Counted from the first letter of the stretch, positions 1 through 5,513 are shown. The stretch is 5,513 nucleotides of DNA from Actinomycetota bacterium (GCA_005883235.1 VAYE01000026.1:491-6003); one strand, 5' to 3'. Made by a program: numbers and translations. Notes: generated by a model not told the origin, from the letters alone.

Positions 1-57
1 AGGCTCGGCCCGATCGCGATGGCATCGTCGGCCGCCCGCAGCGTCTGCGGAGCCTGA
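1..57 (+). CDS. Possible 3' end of an upstream gene (partial, 18 codons)
   Basis: Reading from base 1, 18 codons lead to a TGA at 55-57, ending in the residues SSAARSVCGA. Sixteen of the 18 codons end in G or C, which fits a real gene tail in this DNA. The competing frame starting at base 3 also stays open, to a TAA at 60-62, with slightly poorer third positions, so the frame choice is uncertain. No domain can be recognised in so short a piece. If real, the gene ends about 14 bases before the dehydrogenase start and could belong to the same transcript. Confidence 0.35.
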   Translation, partial: RLGPIAMASSAARSVCGA

Positions 58-71
58 ACTAAGCTCACTTG

Positions 72-803
72 GTGAGCGCGCTCCAGGGGAAGGCGGCGGT
101 CGTCACGGGCGGGTCGAGCGGGATCGGCGCCGCCACCGTCGCCGCGCTCCGGGCTGCCGGCGCGCGAGTCGTCGCGGGCGCGCGGCGGGCCGATCGCGTC
201 GACGCCGACCTCGCGCTCGAGCTCGACGCCACCGACCCGGCGAGCTGCGAGCGGTTCGTCGACCGCGCTGTCCAGGAGCTCGGCGGGATCGACGTCCTCG
301 TCAACGCGGCCGGCCTCGCCCTCGGGCGCGAGCCCTTCGACGGGTCGAGCGAGGAGGACGAGCGGACCGTCCTCGAGACGAACGTGAACGGGCTCATCCG
401 CATGACGCGTCTCTGCCTGCCGCACCTGCGCGACGGCGGGCACGTCGTGAACATCGGCTCCGTCGCCGGCCGGCAGGCGTACGAGAACGCGGCGCTCTAC
501 GTGACCTCCAAGTTCGCCGTGCGTGGCTTCACGTACGCGCTGCGCGAGGACCTGCTCGGGCGGCCGATCCGGATCACGACCGTCGACCCGGGGCTCGTCG
601 AGACCGACTTCTCGCTCGTCCGCTTCCGCGGCGACACGGAGAAGGCGCGCGCCGTCTACACCGGGGTCGAGGCGATGCGGCCGGAGGACGTCGCCGAGTG
701 CATCCTCTTCGCGCTCACCCGGCCGCCGCACGTGAACGTGGACGAGCTCGTCGTCAAGGCCCTTGCACAATCGAGCGGTGGGCGCATCCTGCGTACGGAG
801 TAG
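72..803 (+). CDS. Short-chain dehydrogenase/reductase (classical SDR, NADP(H)-type)
   Basis: This is a cytosolic NAD(P)-dependent oxidoreductase of the classical short-chain dehydrogenase/reductase family, 243 residues, the usual length. From the GTG at 72 the Rossmann glycine motif TGGSSGIG lies at 12-19. The NNAG-type motif reads NAAG at 78-81. The catalytic set is complete: Asn104 in NVNG, Ser130 in NIGSVAG, and Tyr143/Lys147 in YVTSK. The PG motif that follows (DPGLVETDF) is at 172-180. Arg38-Arg39 after the second beta strand favour NADP(H) over NAD(H). The overall pattern, including the C-terminal NVDELVVKALAQSS stretch, resembles the YdfG-like branch that oxidises 3-hydroxy acids and serine, but the substrate cannot be assigned. 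A TTG at 69 is an alternative start one codon upstream. Neither start has a good Shine-Dalgarno; the nearest, CGGAG at 48-52, is too far away. The stop is 6 bases before the next gene, so co-transcription with the debranching enzyme is likely. Confidence 0.93.
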   Translation: MSALQGKAAVVTGGSSGIGAATVAALRAAGARVVAGARRADRVDADLALELDATDPASCERFVDRAVQELGGIDVLVNAAGLALGREPFDGSSEEDERTVLETNVNGLIRMTRLCLPHLRDGGHVVNIGSVAGRQAYENAALYVTSKFAVRGFTYALREDLLGRPIRITTVDPGLVETDFSLVRFRGDTEKARAVYTGVEAMRPEDVAECILFALTRPPHVNVDELVVKALAQSSGGRILRTE

Positions 804-809
804 TTCGCC

Positions 810-2879
810 ATGTCGGTCACCATCCTCGAGGGCTCGACCTTCTGCCTCTCCGACGAGGTCGGCGACCTCGACGGCCGGACGGGCGGGTTCTTCGCCGAGG
901 ACACGCGCTTCCTCTCCCGCTTCACGCTCACGATCAACGGCGAGCGGCCGCTTCTCCTCTCGTCCGGAAAGGTCGAGTACTTCTCGGCCGCCTTCTACAT
1001 GCGCAACCCGCGCGCCGGCGGCCTGGGCCAGGACGTGCTCTCGGTCGAGCGGCGCCGCTTCATCGGCGAGGCGATGCAGGACGTGATCGTCGTCGAGAAC
1101 GAGGGCATGGAGCCGGCCTCGTTCGTCGTCGGGCTCGAGTTCGGCAACGACTTCGCGGACATCTTCTCCGTCAAGGACCACGACTTCGCGCTCGGGAACC
1201 CGCTTGGCGCCGATCCCCTGCCGCCCGTCGTCGGCGGCCGCTTCAACGGGGAGGGCAACGTCTTCCTCCTCGAGGACCCAGGCGACCGGTCCGTCCAGAC
1301 GCAGGTCGTGCTCTCGCAGCCGGGCGAGGCGAGCGACTCGACAGTCCGGTACGAGGTGACGCTCGGGCCACGCGAGCGCTGGGAGGTGCAGGTCGGCGTC
1401 TTCCCCTCGTTCGACGACGAGGAGGTCCCGGCGCGCCTCGCGGCACGCCGCTTCGGGGAGGAGCTCGGGCACGTGCGCGACTCCCTGGCGGCGTGGCAGC
1501 TCCGCGTGCCGCACATCCGGGCGAGCTGGGAGGAGCTCGGCCACGCGTTCACGCAGTCGGTGGCGGATCTGGCGGCGCTGCGCATCCGCGGCGGCGACTC
1601 CGGGATCGGGAAGCTGCCCGCGGCCGGGATGCCGTGGTTCATGACCGTCTTCGGGCGGGACACGCTGATCACGTGCCTCCAGACGCTCCTCTTCGGCCCG
1701 GAGCTGGCGCATACGGCGCTGGCGGTGCTGGCGGAGCTCCAGGCGACCGAGGACGACCCGATGATCGACGCCGAGCCGGGGAAGATCGTGCACGAGGTGC
1801 GGCGGGGGAAGGCGGCGAGCGCGTGGTTCCCGGCCTACTACGGCACCGTCGACGCGACGCCGCTCTGGCTCGTGCTCCTGTCGGAGGTGTGGCGGTGGAC
1901 GGACGACGCGGCGCTGGTGCGGGATCTGAGGCAGCCGGCGCTGCGGGCGCTGGAGTGGATCGACCGGTACGGCGACCTGGACGGGGACGGCTTCGTCGAG
2001 TACCGGCGGCGGAGCGAGCGCGGTCTGCACAACCAGTCGTGGAAGGACTCGGACGACTCGCAGCGCTTCGCGGACGGCCGTTTGGCGCAGGGTTCGATCG
2101 CGCCGGTCGAGGTGCAGGGATACGTGTACGACGCGAAGCTGCGCGCGGCCGAGCTGGCGCGCGAGGTGTGGCGCGACCGTGAGCTGGGCGAGCGGCTCCA
2201 GCGCGAGGCGGAGGAGCTGAAGGCGCGGTTCGACGCGGCGTTCTGGATCGAGCGGCGGGGCGGCTACTACGCGCTCGCGCTGGACGGCGAGAAGCAGCAG
2301 GTCGACGCGCTCTGCTCGAACATCGGGCACCTGCTGTGGAGCGGGATCGTGCCGCCCGAGCGGGTCGACGCGGTCGTCGACGCGCTGATGGGCGAGGCGC
2401 TGTGGTCGGGCTGGGGGGTGCGGACGATGTCCTCGGAGGACGCGGCCTTCAATCCGCTCTCGTACCACAACGGCACCGTCTGGCCGCACGACAACTCGCT
2501 GATCGCCTGGGGTCTCGCGCGCTACGGGCGCTGGCCGGAGGCGCTCAGGATCGTGCAGCGGATGCTGATGGCCGCGGGTCACTTCGGCTTCCAGCTGCCG
2601 GAGGTCTTCGCCGGGATGCGCCGCTCGCAGACGCCGTTCCCGATCGCCTACCCGACTGCGGCGCGGCCGCAGGCGTGGGCGGCCGGCGCGCCGGTCCTGC
2701 TCGTCCAGGTGCTGCTCGGCCTCCAGCCGAACCGGCGCCGCCACGATCTGGAGACGTTGGCGCCGCCGGAGATCCCCTCCTGGGCGGGCGAGTACATGCG
2801 GCTCTCCGGCGTCCGCGCCTTCGAGCGCGCCTGGGACGTGCGCCTCGTGCGGGGCACCGTAGAGGTGGAGGCGCGGTGA
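810..2879 (+). CDS. Amylo-alpha-1,6-glucosidase / glycogen debranching-type glycoside hydrolase
   Basis: This 689-residue protein has the architecture of bacterial glycogen-debranching-type enzymes: an N-terminal beta-rich domain (about 1-230, opening with EGSTFCLSDEVGDLDG and FFAEDTRFLSRF) and a C-terminal (alpha/alpha)6-barrel (about 245-670). Barrel landmarks are FGRDTLIT at 281-288, NQSWKDSDDS at 408-417, EVQGYVYDA at 434-442, HNGTVWPHDNSLI at 553-565 and LPEVFAG around 596-602. By analogy with related inverting barrel hydrolases (GH63/GH37-like ESGWD motif), Asp413 is a candidate general acid and Glu598 a candidate base; this is an inference. The expected reaction is hydrolysis of alpha-1,6 or related alpha-glucosidic links. 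There is no signal peptide, so it is cytosolic. It is not a GH13 GlgX-type debrancher. The ATG at 810 is supported by GGAG at 797-800. Its stop overlaps the glycosyltransferase start by 4 bases, implying coupled translation. Leucine codon choice changes between the two domains (see findings). Some family members may act on glycosides other than glycogen. Confidence 0.9.
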   Translation: MSVTILEGSTFCLSDEVGDLDGRTGGFFAEDTRFLSRFTLTINGERPLLLSSGKVEYFSAAFYMRNPRAGGLGQDVLSVERRRFIGEAMQDVIVVENEGMEPASFVVGLEFGNDFADIFSVKDHDFALGNPLGADPLPPVVGGRFNGEGNVFLLEDPGDRSVQTQVVLSQPGEASDSTVRYEVTLGPRERWEVQVGVFPSFDDEEVPARLAARRFGEELGHVRDSLAAWQLRVPHIRASWEELGHAFTQSVADLAALRIRGGDSGIGKLPAAGMPWFMTVFGRDTLITCLQTLLFGPELAHTALAVLAELQATEDDPMIDAEPGKIVHEVRRGKAASAWFPAYYGTVDATPLWLVLLSEVWRWTDDAALVRDLRQPALRALEWIDRYGDLDGDGFVEYRRRSERGLHNQSWKDSDDSQRFADGRLAQGSIAPVEVQGYVYDAKLRAAELAREVWRDRELGERLQREAEELKARFDAAFWIERRGGYYALALDGEKQQVDALCSNIGHLLWSGIVPPERVDAVVDALMGEALWSGWGVRTMSSEDAAFNPLSYHNGTVWPHDNSLIAWGLARYGRWPEALRIVQRMLMAAGHFGFQLPEVFAGMRRSQTPFPIAYPTAARPQAWAAGAPVLLVQVLLGLQPNRRRHDLETLAPPEIPSWAGEYMRLSGVRAFERAWDVRLVRGTVEVEAR
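2861..2870 (+). promoter_or_regulatory. Ribosome binding site deciding the glycosyltransferase start
   Basis: AGAGGTGGAG, purine-rich and complementary to the 16S rRNA tail, ends 5 bases before the GTG at 2876. It sits inside the last codons of the debranching gene. It selects that GTG over the further in-frame starts upstream, which would add a long stretch of low-complexity Arg/Ala-rich sequence encoded antiparallel to no known domain. Confidence 0.75.
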
Positions 2880-3910
2880 GAATCGCCGTCCTCGCGCCGG
2901 CCTGGTTCGCGGTGCCGCCGCGCGGCTACGGCGGGATCGAGTGGGTCGTCTCGCTCCTCGCGGACGGGCTCGCCGACGCGGGCCACGACGTGACGCTCTT
3001 CGCGTCCGGCGACTCGCGCACGAAGGCGAAGCTCGAGGCGGTCTTCGCGGACCCGCCGAGCGAGCGGATCGGCAAGTCGCTTCCCGAGCTCCGGCACGCG
3101 CTCGCCTGCTACGGCCGGGCGGACGAGTTCGACGTCATCAACGACCACTCGGGCCAGGTCGCGGCGCTCGCCGGGGGCCTCGTCGAGACGCCGGTCGTGC
3201 ACACGCTGCACGGGCCGCTCGACGGCGAGCCGGGAGAGGTGTACGAGCGGATCGCCCACCTCGCGCGGCGGGTCGGCTTCATCTCGATCTCGCTCAACCA
3301 GCGCAAGCCGAAGCCGGACCTGCCGTGGATCGCCAACTGCCCGAACGCGCTCGACTTCTCGCTCTATCCCTGCAAGCCGCACCGCGGCGACTACCTGCTC
3401 TTCCTCGGCCGCATGAGCGCCGACAAGGGCGCGCACCGGGCGATCGCGGTCGCGCGCGAGACAGGGCTGCCGCTCAAGCTTGCGGGCAAGAAGCAGGACG
3501 CGAAGGAGATCGAGTATTTCGCGGAGTACGTCGAGCCGCATCTCGTCGGCGGGATCGAGTACCTCGGCGAGGTGTCGCACGGGCAGAAGGTGGAGCTCCT
3601 CCAGGACGCGCGCGTGACGCTCTTCCCGATCGAGTGGGAGGAGCCGTTCGGGCTCGTGATGATCGAGTCGATGGCGTGTGGGACGCCGGTGATCGCGACC
3701 CGCTGGGGAGCGGTGCCCGAGGTGATCGAGGACGGCCGGAGCGGGATTGTCGTCGACACGTACCGCGACATGCCGGCCGCCCTCGAGCAGGCGGACGCGC
3801 TCGACCCGAACGAGTGTCGCCGCTACGTCGAGGAGCGCTTCGCCCCCGAGCGGATGGTCGCGAACTACGTCGAGGCCTACGAGAGGGCGATCGAGCGGAT
3901 CACAGCCTGA
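2876..3910 (+). CDS. Glycosyltransferase family 4 (GT-B fold)
   Basis: This is a 344-residue retaining glycosyltransferase of the GT4 type, cytosolic or loosely membrane-associated. It begins directly with the first Rossmann strand, VRIAVLAPAWFAVPPRGYGG. It then has GGIEWVVSLLADGL and the HDVTLFASGDS segment at 37-47, NDHSG at 89-93 and HTLHGP at 109-114. The C-terminal nucleotide-sugar domain opens with YLLFLGRMSADKG at 173-185. It carries the diagnostic E-x7-E pair Glu256/Glu264 in EPFGLVMIESMACGTPVIA. The GTG start overlaps the debranching stop (GTGA) and has a strong ribosome site 5 bases upstream. The PPxGYGG...VTLFASGDS pattern marks a widespread bacterial GT4 subgroup whose donors and acceptors are mostly unknown; some members are annotated as glucosyltransferases of small molecules such as tetrahydrobiopterin. 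Tight coupling to the hydrolase suggests the two act on the same glucan or glycoside pool, which is an inference. It is the last gene of the left operon. Confidence 0.93.
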   Translation: MRIAVLAPAWFAVPPRGYGGIEWVVSLLADGLADAGHDVTLFASGDSRTKAKLEAVFADPPSERIGKSLPELRHALACYGRADEFDVINDHSGQVAALAGGLVETPVVHTLHGPLDGEPGEVYERIAHLARRVGFISISLNQRKPKPDLPWIANCPNALDFSLYPCKPHRGDYLLFLGRMSADKGAHRAIAVARETGLPLKLAGKKQDAKEIEYFAEYVEPHLVGGIEYLGEVSHGQKVELLQDARVTLFPIEWEEPFGLVMIESMACGTPVIATRWGAVPEVIEDGRSGIVVDTYRDMPAALEQADALDPNECRRYVEERFAPERMVANYVEAYERAIERITA

Positions 3911-3928
3911 AGAGCGTCCTTCGCATGT

Positions 3929-3937
3929 TGTGGACAA
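3929..3937 (-). other. Single DnaA-box-like 9-mer (TTGTCCACA)
   Basis: Read on the minus strand, these bases spell TTGTCCACA, which matches the DnaA-box consensus known for Streptomyces and mycobacteria. It is the core of a near-palindrome, TTGTGGACAA at 3928-3937. Only one box is seen, with no AT-rich unwinding element, dnaA or dnaN nearby, so this is not an origin. It may be a DnaA-titrating or regulatory site, or chance. Confidence 0.35.
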
Positions 3938-3965
3938 TGTGGCCATGTCTGCAAATGCCACGTTG
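3935..3965. repeat. Imperfect inverted repeat touching the -35 box
   Basis: CAATGTGGC at 3935-3943 and GCCACGTTG at 3957-3965 are reverse complements except at one position (a G-U wobble in RNA), separated by 13 bases. The right arm runs into the -35 element at 3963. The position suits a repressor or activator operator. It could also fold in the read-through transcript of the left operon. There is no following T-tract, so it is not a canonical intrinsic terminator. Confidence 0.4.
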
Positions 3966-3991
3966 ACCTAAACGCAAGGTGGTGTTAGCTT
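3963..3991 (+). promoter_or_regulatory. Candidate housekeeping-type promoter for the secreted protein-sigma-membrane protein genes
   Basis: The -35 is TTGACC at 3963-3968 and the -10 is TAGCTT at 3986-3991, with a 17-base spacer. This matches the TTGAC / TANNNT pattern of actinobacterial principal sigma factors. Transcription would start near 3998, leaving a leader of about 56 bases before the ATG at 4054. A perfect 5-base inverted repeat, GCTTC-N5-GAAGC (3988-4002), covers the -10 and the start site. It could hold a regulator. Confidence 0.5.
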
Positions 3992-4000
3992 CGAGCTGAA

Positions 4001-4019
4001 GCGGGGCCGACGCTCCCGC
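4001..4019 (+). other. Small 5'-leader hairpin
   Basis: GCGGGG at 4001-4006 can pair with TCCCGC at 4014-4019 (five G-C pairs and one wobble) around a 7-base loop, right at the start of the predicted transcript. This placement could stabilise the mRNA 5' end. It has no T-tract, so it is not a terminator, and it does not cover the ribosome binding site. Confidence 0.3.
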
Positions 4020-4053
4020 GAAATCCAATCCGGCCTGCGAGATCGGAGGCGAA

Positions 4054-4452
4054 ATGTCCTCTCGAAGCCGCATTGTCCTGTCATCGGCCGTCCTCGGCGG
4101 TCTCTGCTGTCTCGTGCTGCTCGTCCCGACCGCCTCGCCTGCGCGCACGTCGCGGATCTTTGCAACGTGCAGTCCTGACGCCCGCGTCCCGATCGTCTTC
4201 AGCGGGAACCGCACGGGTTACGCCGACGGATATGTCTTGTGCGGCTCACCGCCTCCCGCCTACACGTACACGATCCGGATGGTCAACCGAGCGGGCAGCG
4301 CCTTGATCACCAAGACAGGTTCCTATGGCGGTGGAACGCAATCGTGGAACACCCCGACCGTTCCCTGCGCGGGTGCTTGGGTGCACACATTCCTGTACAT
4401 CAACGTGGTAGGAGCCGGTAAGAGCGATACGTCCGGCGACACTTATTGCTGA
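4054..4452 (+). CDS. Small secreted four-cysteine protein, function unknown
   Basis: This 132-residue protein belongs to no family I recognise. It opens with a clear Sec signal peptide: basic MSSRSR, a hydrophobic run at about 7-24, then TASPA with a likely signal peptidase I cut after Ala30. There is no lipobox, since Cys18/Cys19 lie inside the hydrophobic run without the required preceding small residue. The mature part is about 102 residues. It has four cysteines (39, 63, 105 and the last residue, 132), suited to two disulfides, and is rich in Thr, Ser, Gly and aromatics in a pattern suggesting a small beta-sheet domain (YTYTIRMVN, AWVHTFLYINVVGAG). The ATG is backed by GGAGG at 4045-4049. 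It is the first gene after the candidate promoter, and the sigma factor follows 17 bases later or overlaps. Codon use is less G/C-ending than in the left block. It may be exported as a surface or signalling protein, which is an inference from context. Confidence 0.75.
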   Translation: MSSRSRIVLSSAVLGGLCCLVLLVPTASPARTSRIFATCSPDARVPIVFSGNRTGYADGYVLCGSPPPAYTYTIRMVNRAGSALITKTGSYGGGTQSWNTPTVPCAGAWVHTFLYINVVGAGKSDTSGDTYC

Positions 4453-4469
4453 CGGCTGCCGGCTCGGTC

Positions 4470-5060
4470 GTGCGGCCTTCGGACGACGAGCTGTGGCTGA
4501 GTGCCCAGAGTGGTGATGCGGACGCCTTCGCGGTTCTCTTCGAGCGGCACTCCCGAGCGATCTACAACTTCTGCTTCCGCCGAACGGCGGACTGGGCCGC
4601 CGCGGAGGACTTGATGTCGATCGTCTTTCTCGAAGCCTGGCGGAGGCGGGAGAAGAGGCTGGCGCCCGGAATGGTCAGGGCCTGGCTGTTCGGAATCGCG
4701 ACGTTCGTCGTCCGTAATCGCCGGCGAACGCAGCGTCGGTACCGACGCGCGCTTGCGCGGCTTCCACGCGAGACGGAGACACCGGACTTCGCAGAAGACG
4801 TCGAGTCGCGTCTCGCCGACCAAAGCCGGATGGCCGTCGTCCTCGAGCATCTGCGCACGCTGCCGGCCCGAGACCAAGATCTCCTGGCTCTCTGCGTGTG
4901 GTCAGGCCTTTCGTACGAGGAGGCCGCAGTCGGACTCGGGATCCCGATCGGCACCGTTCGGTCGCGTCTGTCCCGCGCTCGCAGGCGTCTGCGGGAACTC
5001 ACAGTTGCGAGCGGTCATGAGGAAGGCGAACCGTTTTCGACTCCAAGGAGAGCGCCGTGA
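4470..5060 (+). CDS. RNA polymerase ECF (sigma-70 family) sigma factor
   Basis: This 196-residue cytosolic protein has only sigma regions 2 and 4, the layout of group 4 (extracytoplasmic function) sigma factors that direct RNA polymerase to alternative promoters. Region 2 spans about 18-90: DAFAVLFERHSRAIYNFCFRR, then the core-binding AAEDLMSIVFLEAW at 44-57, then AWLFGIATFVVRNRRR at 71-86. Region 4 spans about 124-177, with LPARDQDLLALCVWSGLSYEEAA and the recognition helix in GIPIGTVRSRLSRARRRLREL. I chose the GTG at 4470 because it gives RPSDDELWLSAQSGD, a typical ECF opening. A TTG at 4446 would add 8 residues and overlap the stop of the secreted-protein gene. Neither start has a clear ribosome site, so translation may be coupled to the upstream gene. 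The sequence resembles actinobacterial ECFs encoded just before single-pass membrane proteins of the CU044_5270 type. The target promoters are not visible here. Confidence 0.92.
   Translation: MRPSDDELWLSAQSGDADAFAVLFERHSRAIYNFCFRRTADWAAAEDLMSIVFLEAWRRREKRLAPGMVRAWLFGIATFVVRNRRRTQRRYRRALARLPRETETPDFAEDVESRLADQSRMAVVLEHLRTLPARDQDLLALCVWSGLSYEEAAVGLGIPIGTVRSRLSRARRRLRELTVASGHEEGEPFSTPRRAP
5045..5050 (+). promoter_or_regulatory. Ribosome binding site for the membrane protein
   Basis: AAGGAG lies 6 bases before the GTG at 5057, inside the 3' end of the sigma gene. It fixes the membrane protein start at the GTGA overlap with the sigma stop. Confidence 0.75.
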
Positions 5061-5513
5061 CCGAGGATCTGCACCGACCGCCGCCTGCCCGCAGCCTTCC
5101 CGGGGCCCACTTTCGTGCGCGTCGCGACCATCTGCTTCGAGAGCTCCAGGCCGCCGGTGCTCGCAGCCGGCCGCTTCGGGGCCTTCGGCCGCGGCACGCG
5201 CTCGTCGCCGCGGCGGCGGCGATCGTCGCGGTCATCGCGACGCCTGCGCTCGGGATCGGACACGGACTGTTCGGCCGTCTCGATTCCGACCCACGTGTTC
5301 CCGGCATCGTCGCGAGTGGAGTACAGAAGCTCGTTTCTGTTTCGACGCCGGCGGGGGAAGCGAGCTTGTGGATCGGTCCGACCGAAGCGTCCGGCCGCTG
5401 TGTCTTCGTTCACCTCGGAGGCGCTGCGAACGGCGCCGCACCGACTCCGAACGCCGGCTCGCAGTGCGACATCGGACCTAGCGCGCCGCAGACGCTCCCG
5501 ATCGCGACGAATC
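5057..5513 (+). CDS. Single-pass membrane protein, putative sigma regulator (partial, runs off the window)
   Basis: The frame opened by GTG 5057 stays open to the window edge, giving 152 residues without a stop. Its start overlaps the sigma stop (GTGA) and has a strong AAGGAG site, so the two are translated together. Residues 1-47 are Arg-rich and probably cytosolic, including a short amphipathic-looking stretch RARRDHLLRELQAAG. One transmembrane helix follows at about 48-68 (ALVAAAAAIVAVIATPALG). The rest, with Cys115 and Cys137 and many Gly/Ala/Pro/Ser, should lie outside. Actinobacterial ECF genes are often followed by such proteins, which are presumed anti-sigma factors or sensors. The cytosolic part has no cysteine, so the zinc-binding HxxxCxxC motif of classical anti-sigma factors is absent. 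Anti-sigma activity is therefore an inference from position and topology. The C-terminal domain is missing from the window and may identify the family. Confidence 0.82.
   Translation, partial: MTEDLHRPPPARSLPGAHFRARRDHLLRELQAAGARSRPLRGLRPRHALVAAAAAIVAVIATPALGIGHGLFGRLDSDPRVPGIVASGVQKLVSVSTPAGEASLWIGPTEASGRCVFVHLGGAANGAAPTPNAGSQCDIGPSAPQTLPIATN

Noticed and set aside
698..2182. Long + strand frame of 494 codons overlapping the debranching gene
   Set aside because: It is an Arg/Ala/Gly-rich out-of-frame translation of GC-rich DNA with no domain motifs, lying over a gene with clear catalytic motifs.
2336..2875. N-terminal extension of the glycosyltransferase to an upstream start
   Set aside because: The extension is Arg/Gly/Ala-rich with no fold signature and overlaps the debranching gene by 540 bases. 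The GTG at 2876 starts exactly at the first Rossmann strand and has a strong ribosome site.
2648..3961. Long minus-strand frame of 437 codons opposite the glycosyltransferase
   Set aside because: It is low-complexity Arg/Val/Leu/Asp-rich sequence typical of the antisense of high-GC codons. The + strand gene has complete GT4 motifs and a ribosome site.
3935..3975. Intrinsic terminator for the left operon
   Set aside because: The hairpin has one wobble pair, a 13-base loop and no T-tract after it; the sequence runs on into the -35 box.
3911..4053. Replication origin suggested by the DnaA-box-like site
   Set aside because: There is only one box, no AT-rich stretch, and no replication genes around it.
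4071..4110. Lipoprotein signal (Cys18/Cys19) in the secreted protein
   Set aside because: The residues before the cysteines (GGL) do not fit a lipobox, and a normal signal peptidase I site follows at SPA (residues 28-30).
4333..4364. ECF-type promoter (GGAAC with CGTT) inside the secreted-protein gene, driving the sigma gene
   Set aside because: The GGAAC at 4333 lies about 21 bases from the only CGTT, too far for the usual 16-18, and the GGAAC at 4346 is far too close. GGAAC/GTTCC at 4346-4364 forms only a weak 5-base dyad.

Overview
The window is high-GC DNA, with strongly G/C-ending codons over its first 3.9 kb, GTG starts, short stop/start overlaps and a mycobacterial-style promoter. This suggests an actinobacterium, possibly a Thermoleophilia-type lineage (Gaiellales/Solirubrobacterales). 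That placement is an inference from composition and gene style, not from a marker gene. All supported genes read on the + strand, and no RNA gene, insertion sequence or CRISPR array is visible.

Left block (1-3910): after what may be the last codons of an upstream gene, three tightly packed genes look like one operon. They encode an NADP(H)-type short-chain dehydrogenase/reductase, a two-domain amylo-alpha-1,6-glucosidase/glycogen-debranching-type glycoside hydrolase, and a family 4 glycosyltransferase. The first gap is 6 bases and the second junction is a 4-base GTGA overlap. The hydrolase and transferase together point to turnover or remodelling of an alpha-glucan or another glycoside. The actual substrate cannot be read from the sequence.

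Spacer (3911-4053): 143 bases, less GC-rich, holding a good housekeeping-type promoter (TTGACC, 17 bases, TAGCTT). Around it lie an imperfect inverted repeat touching the -35 box, a second small inverted repeat over the -10 box and predicted start site, a 5'-leader hairpin, and a single perfect actinobacterial DnaA-box sequence.

Right block (4054-5513): a small secreted four-cysteine protein of no recognised family, an ECF sigma factor, and the start of a single-pass membrane protein that runs off the window. The genes abut or overlap, so they are probably co-transcribed. An ECF sigma factor followed by a single-pass membrane protein is a known actinobacterial arrangement in which the membrane protein is the likely sigma regulator. 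The small secreted protein encoded first in the transcript is the unusual part and the best candidate here for something undescribed. Codon use is visibly more relaxed in this block than in the left one.
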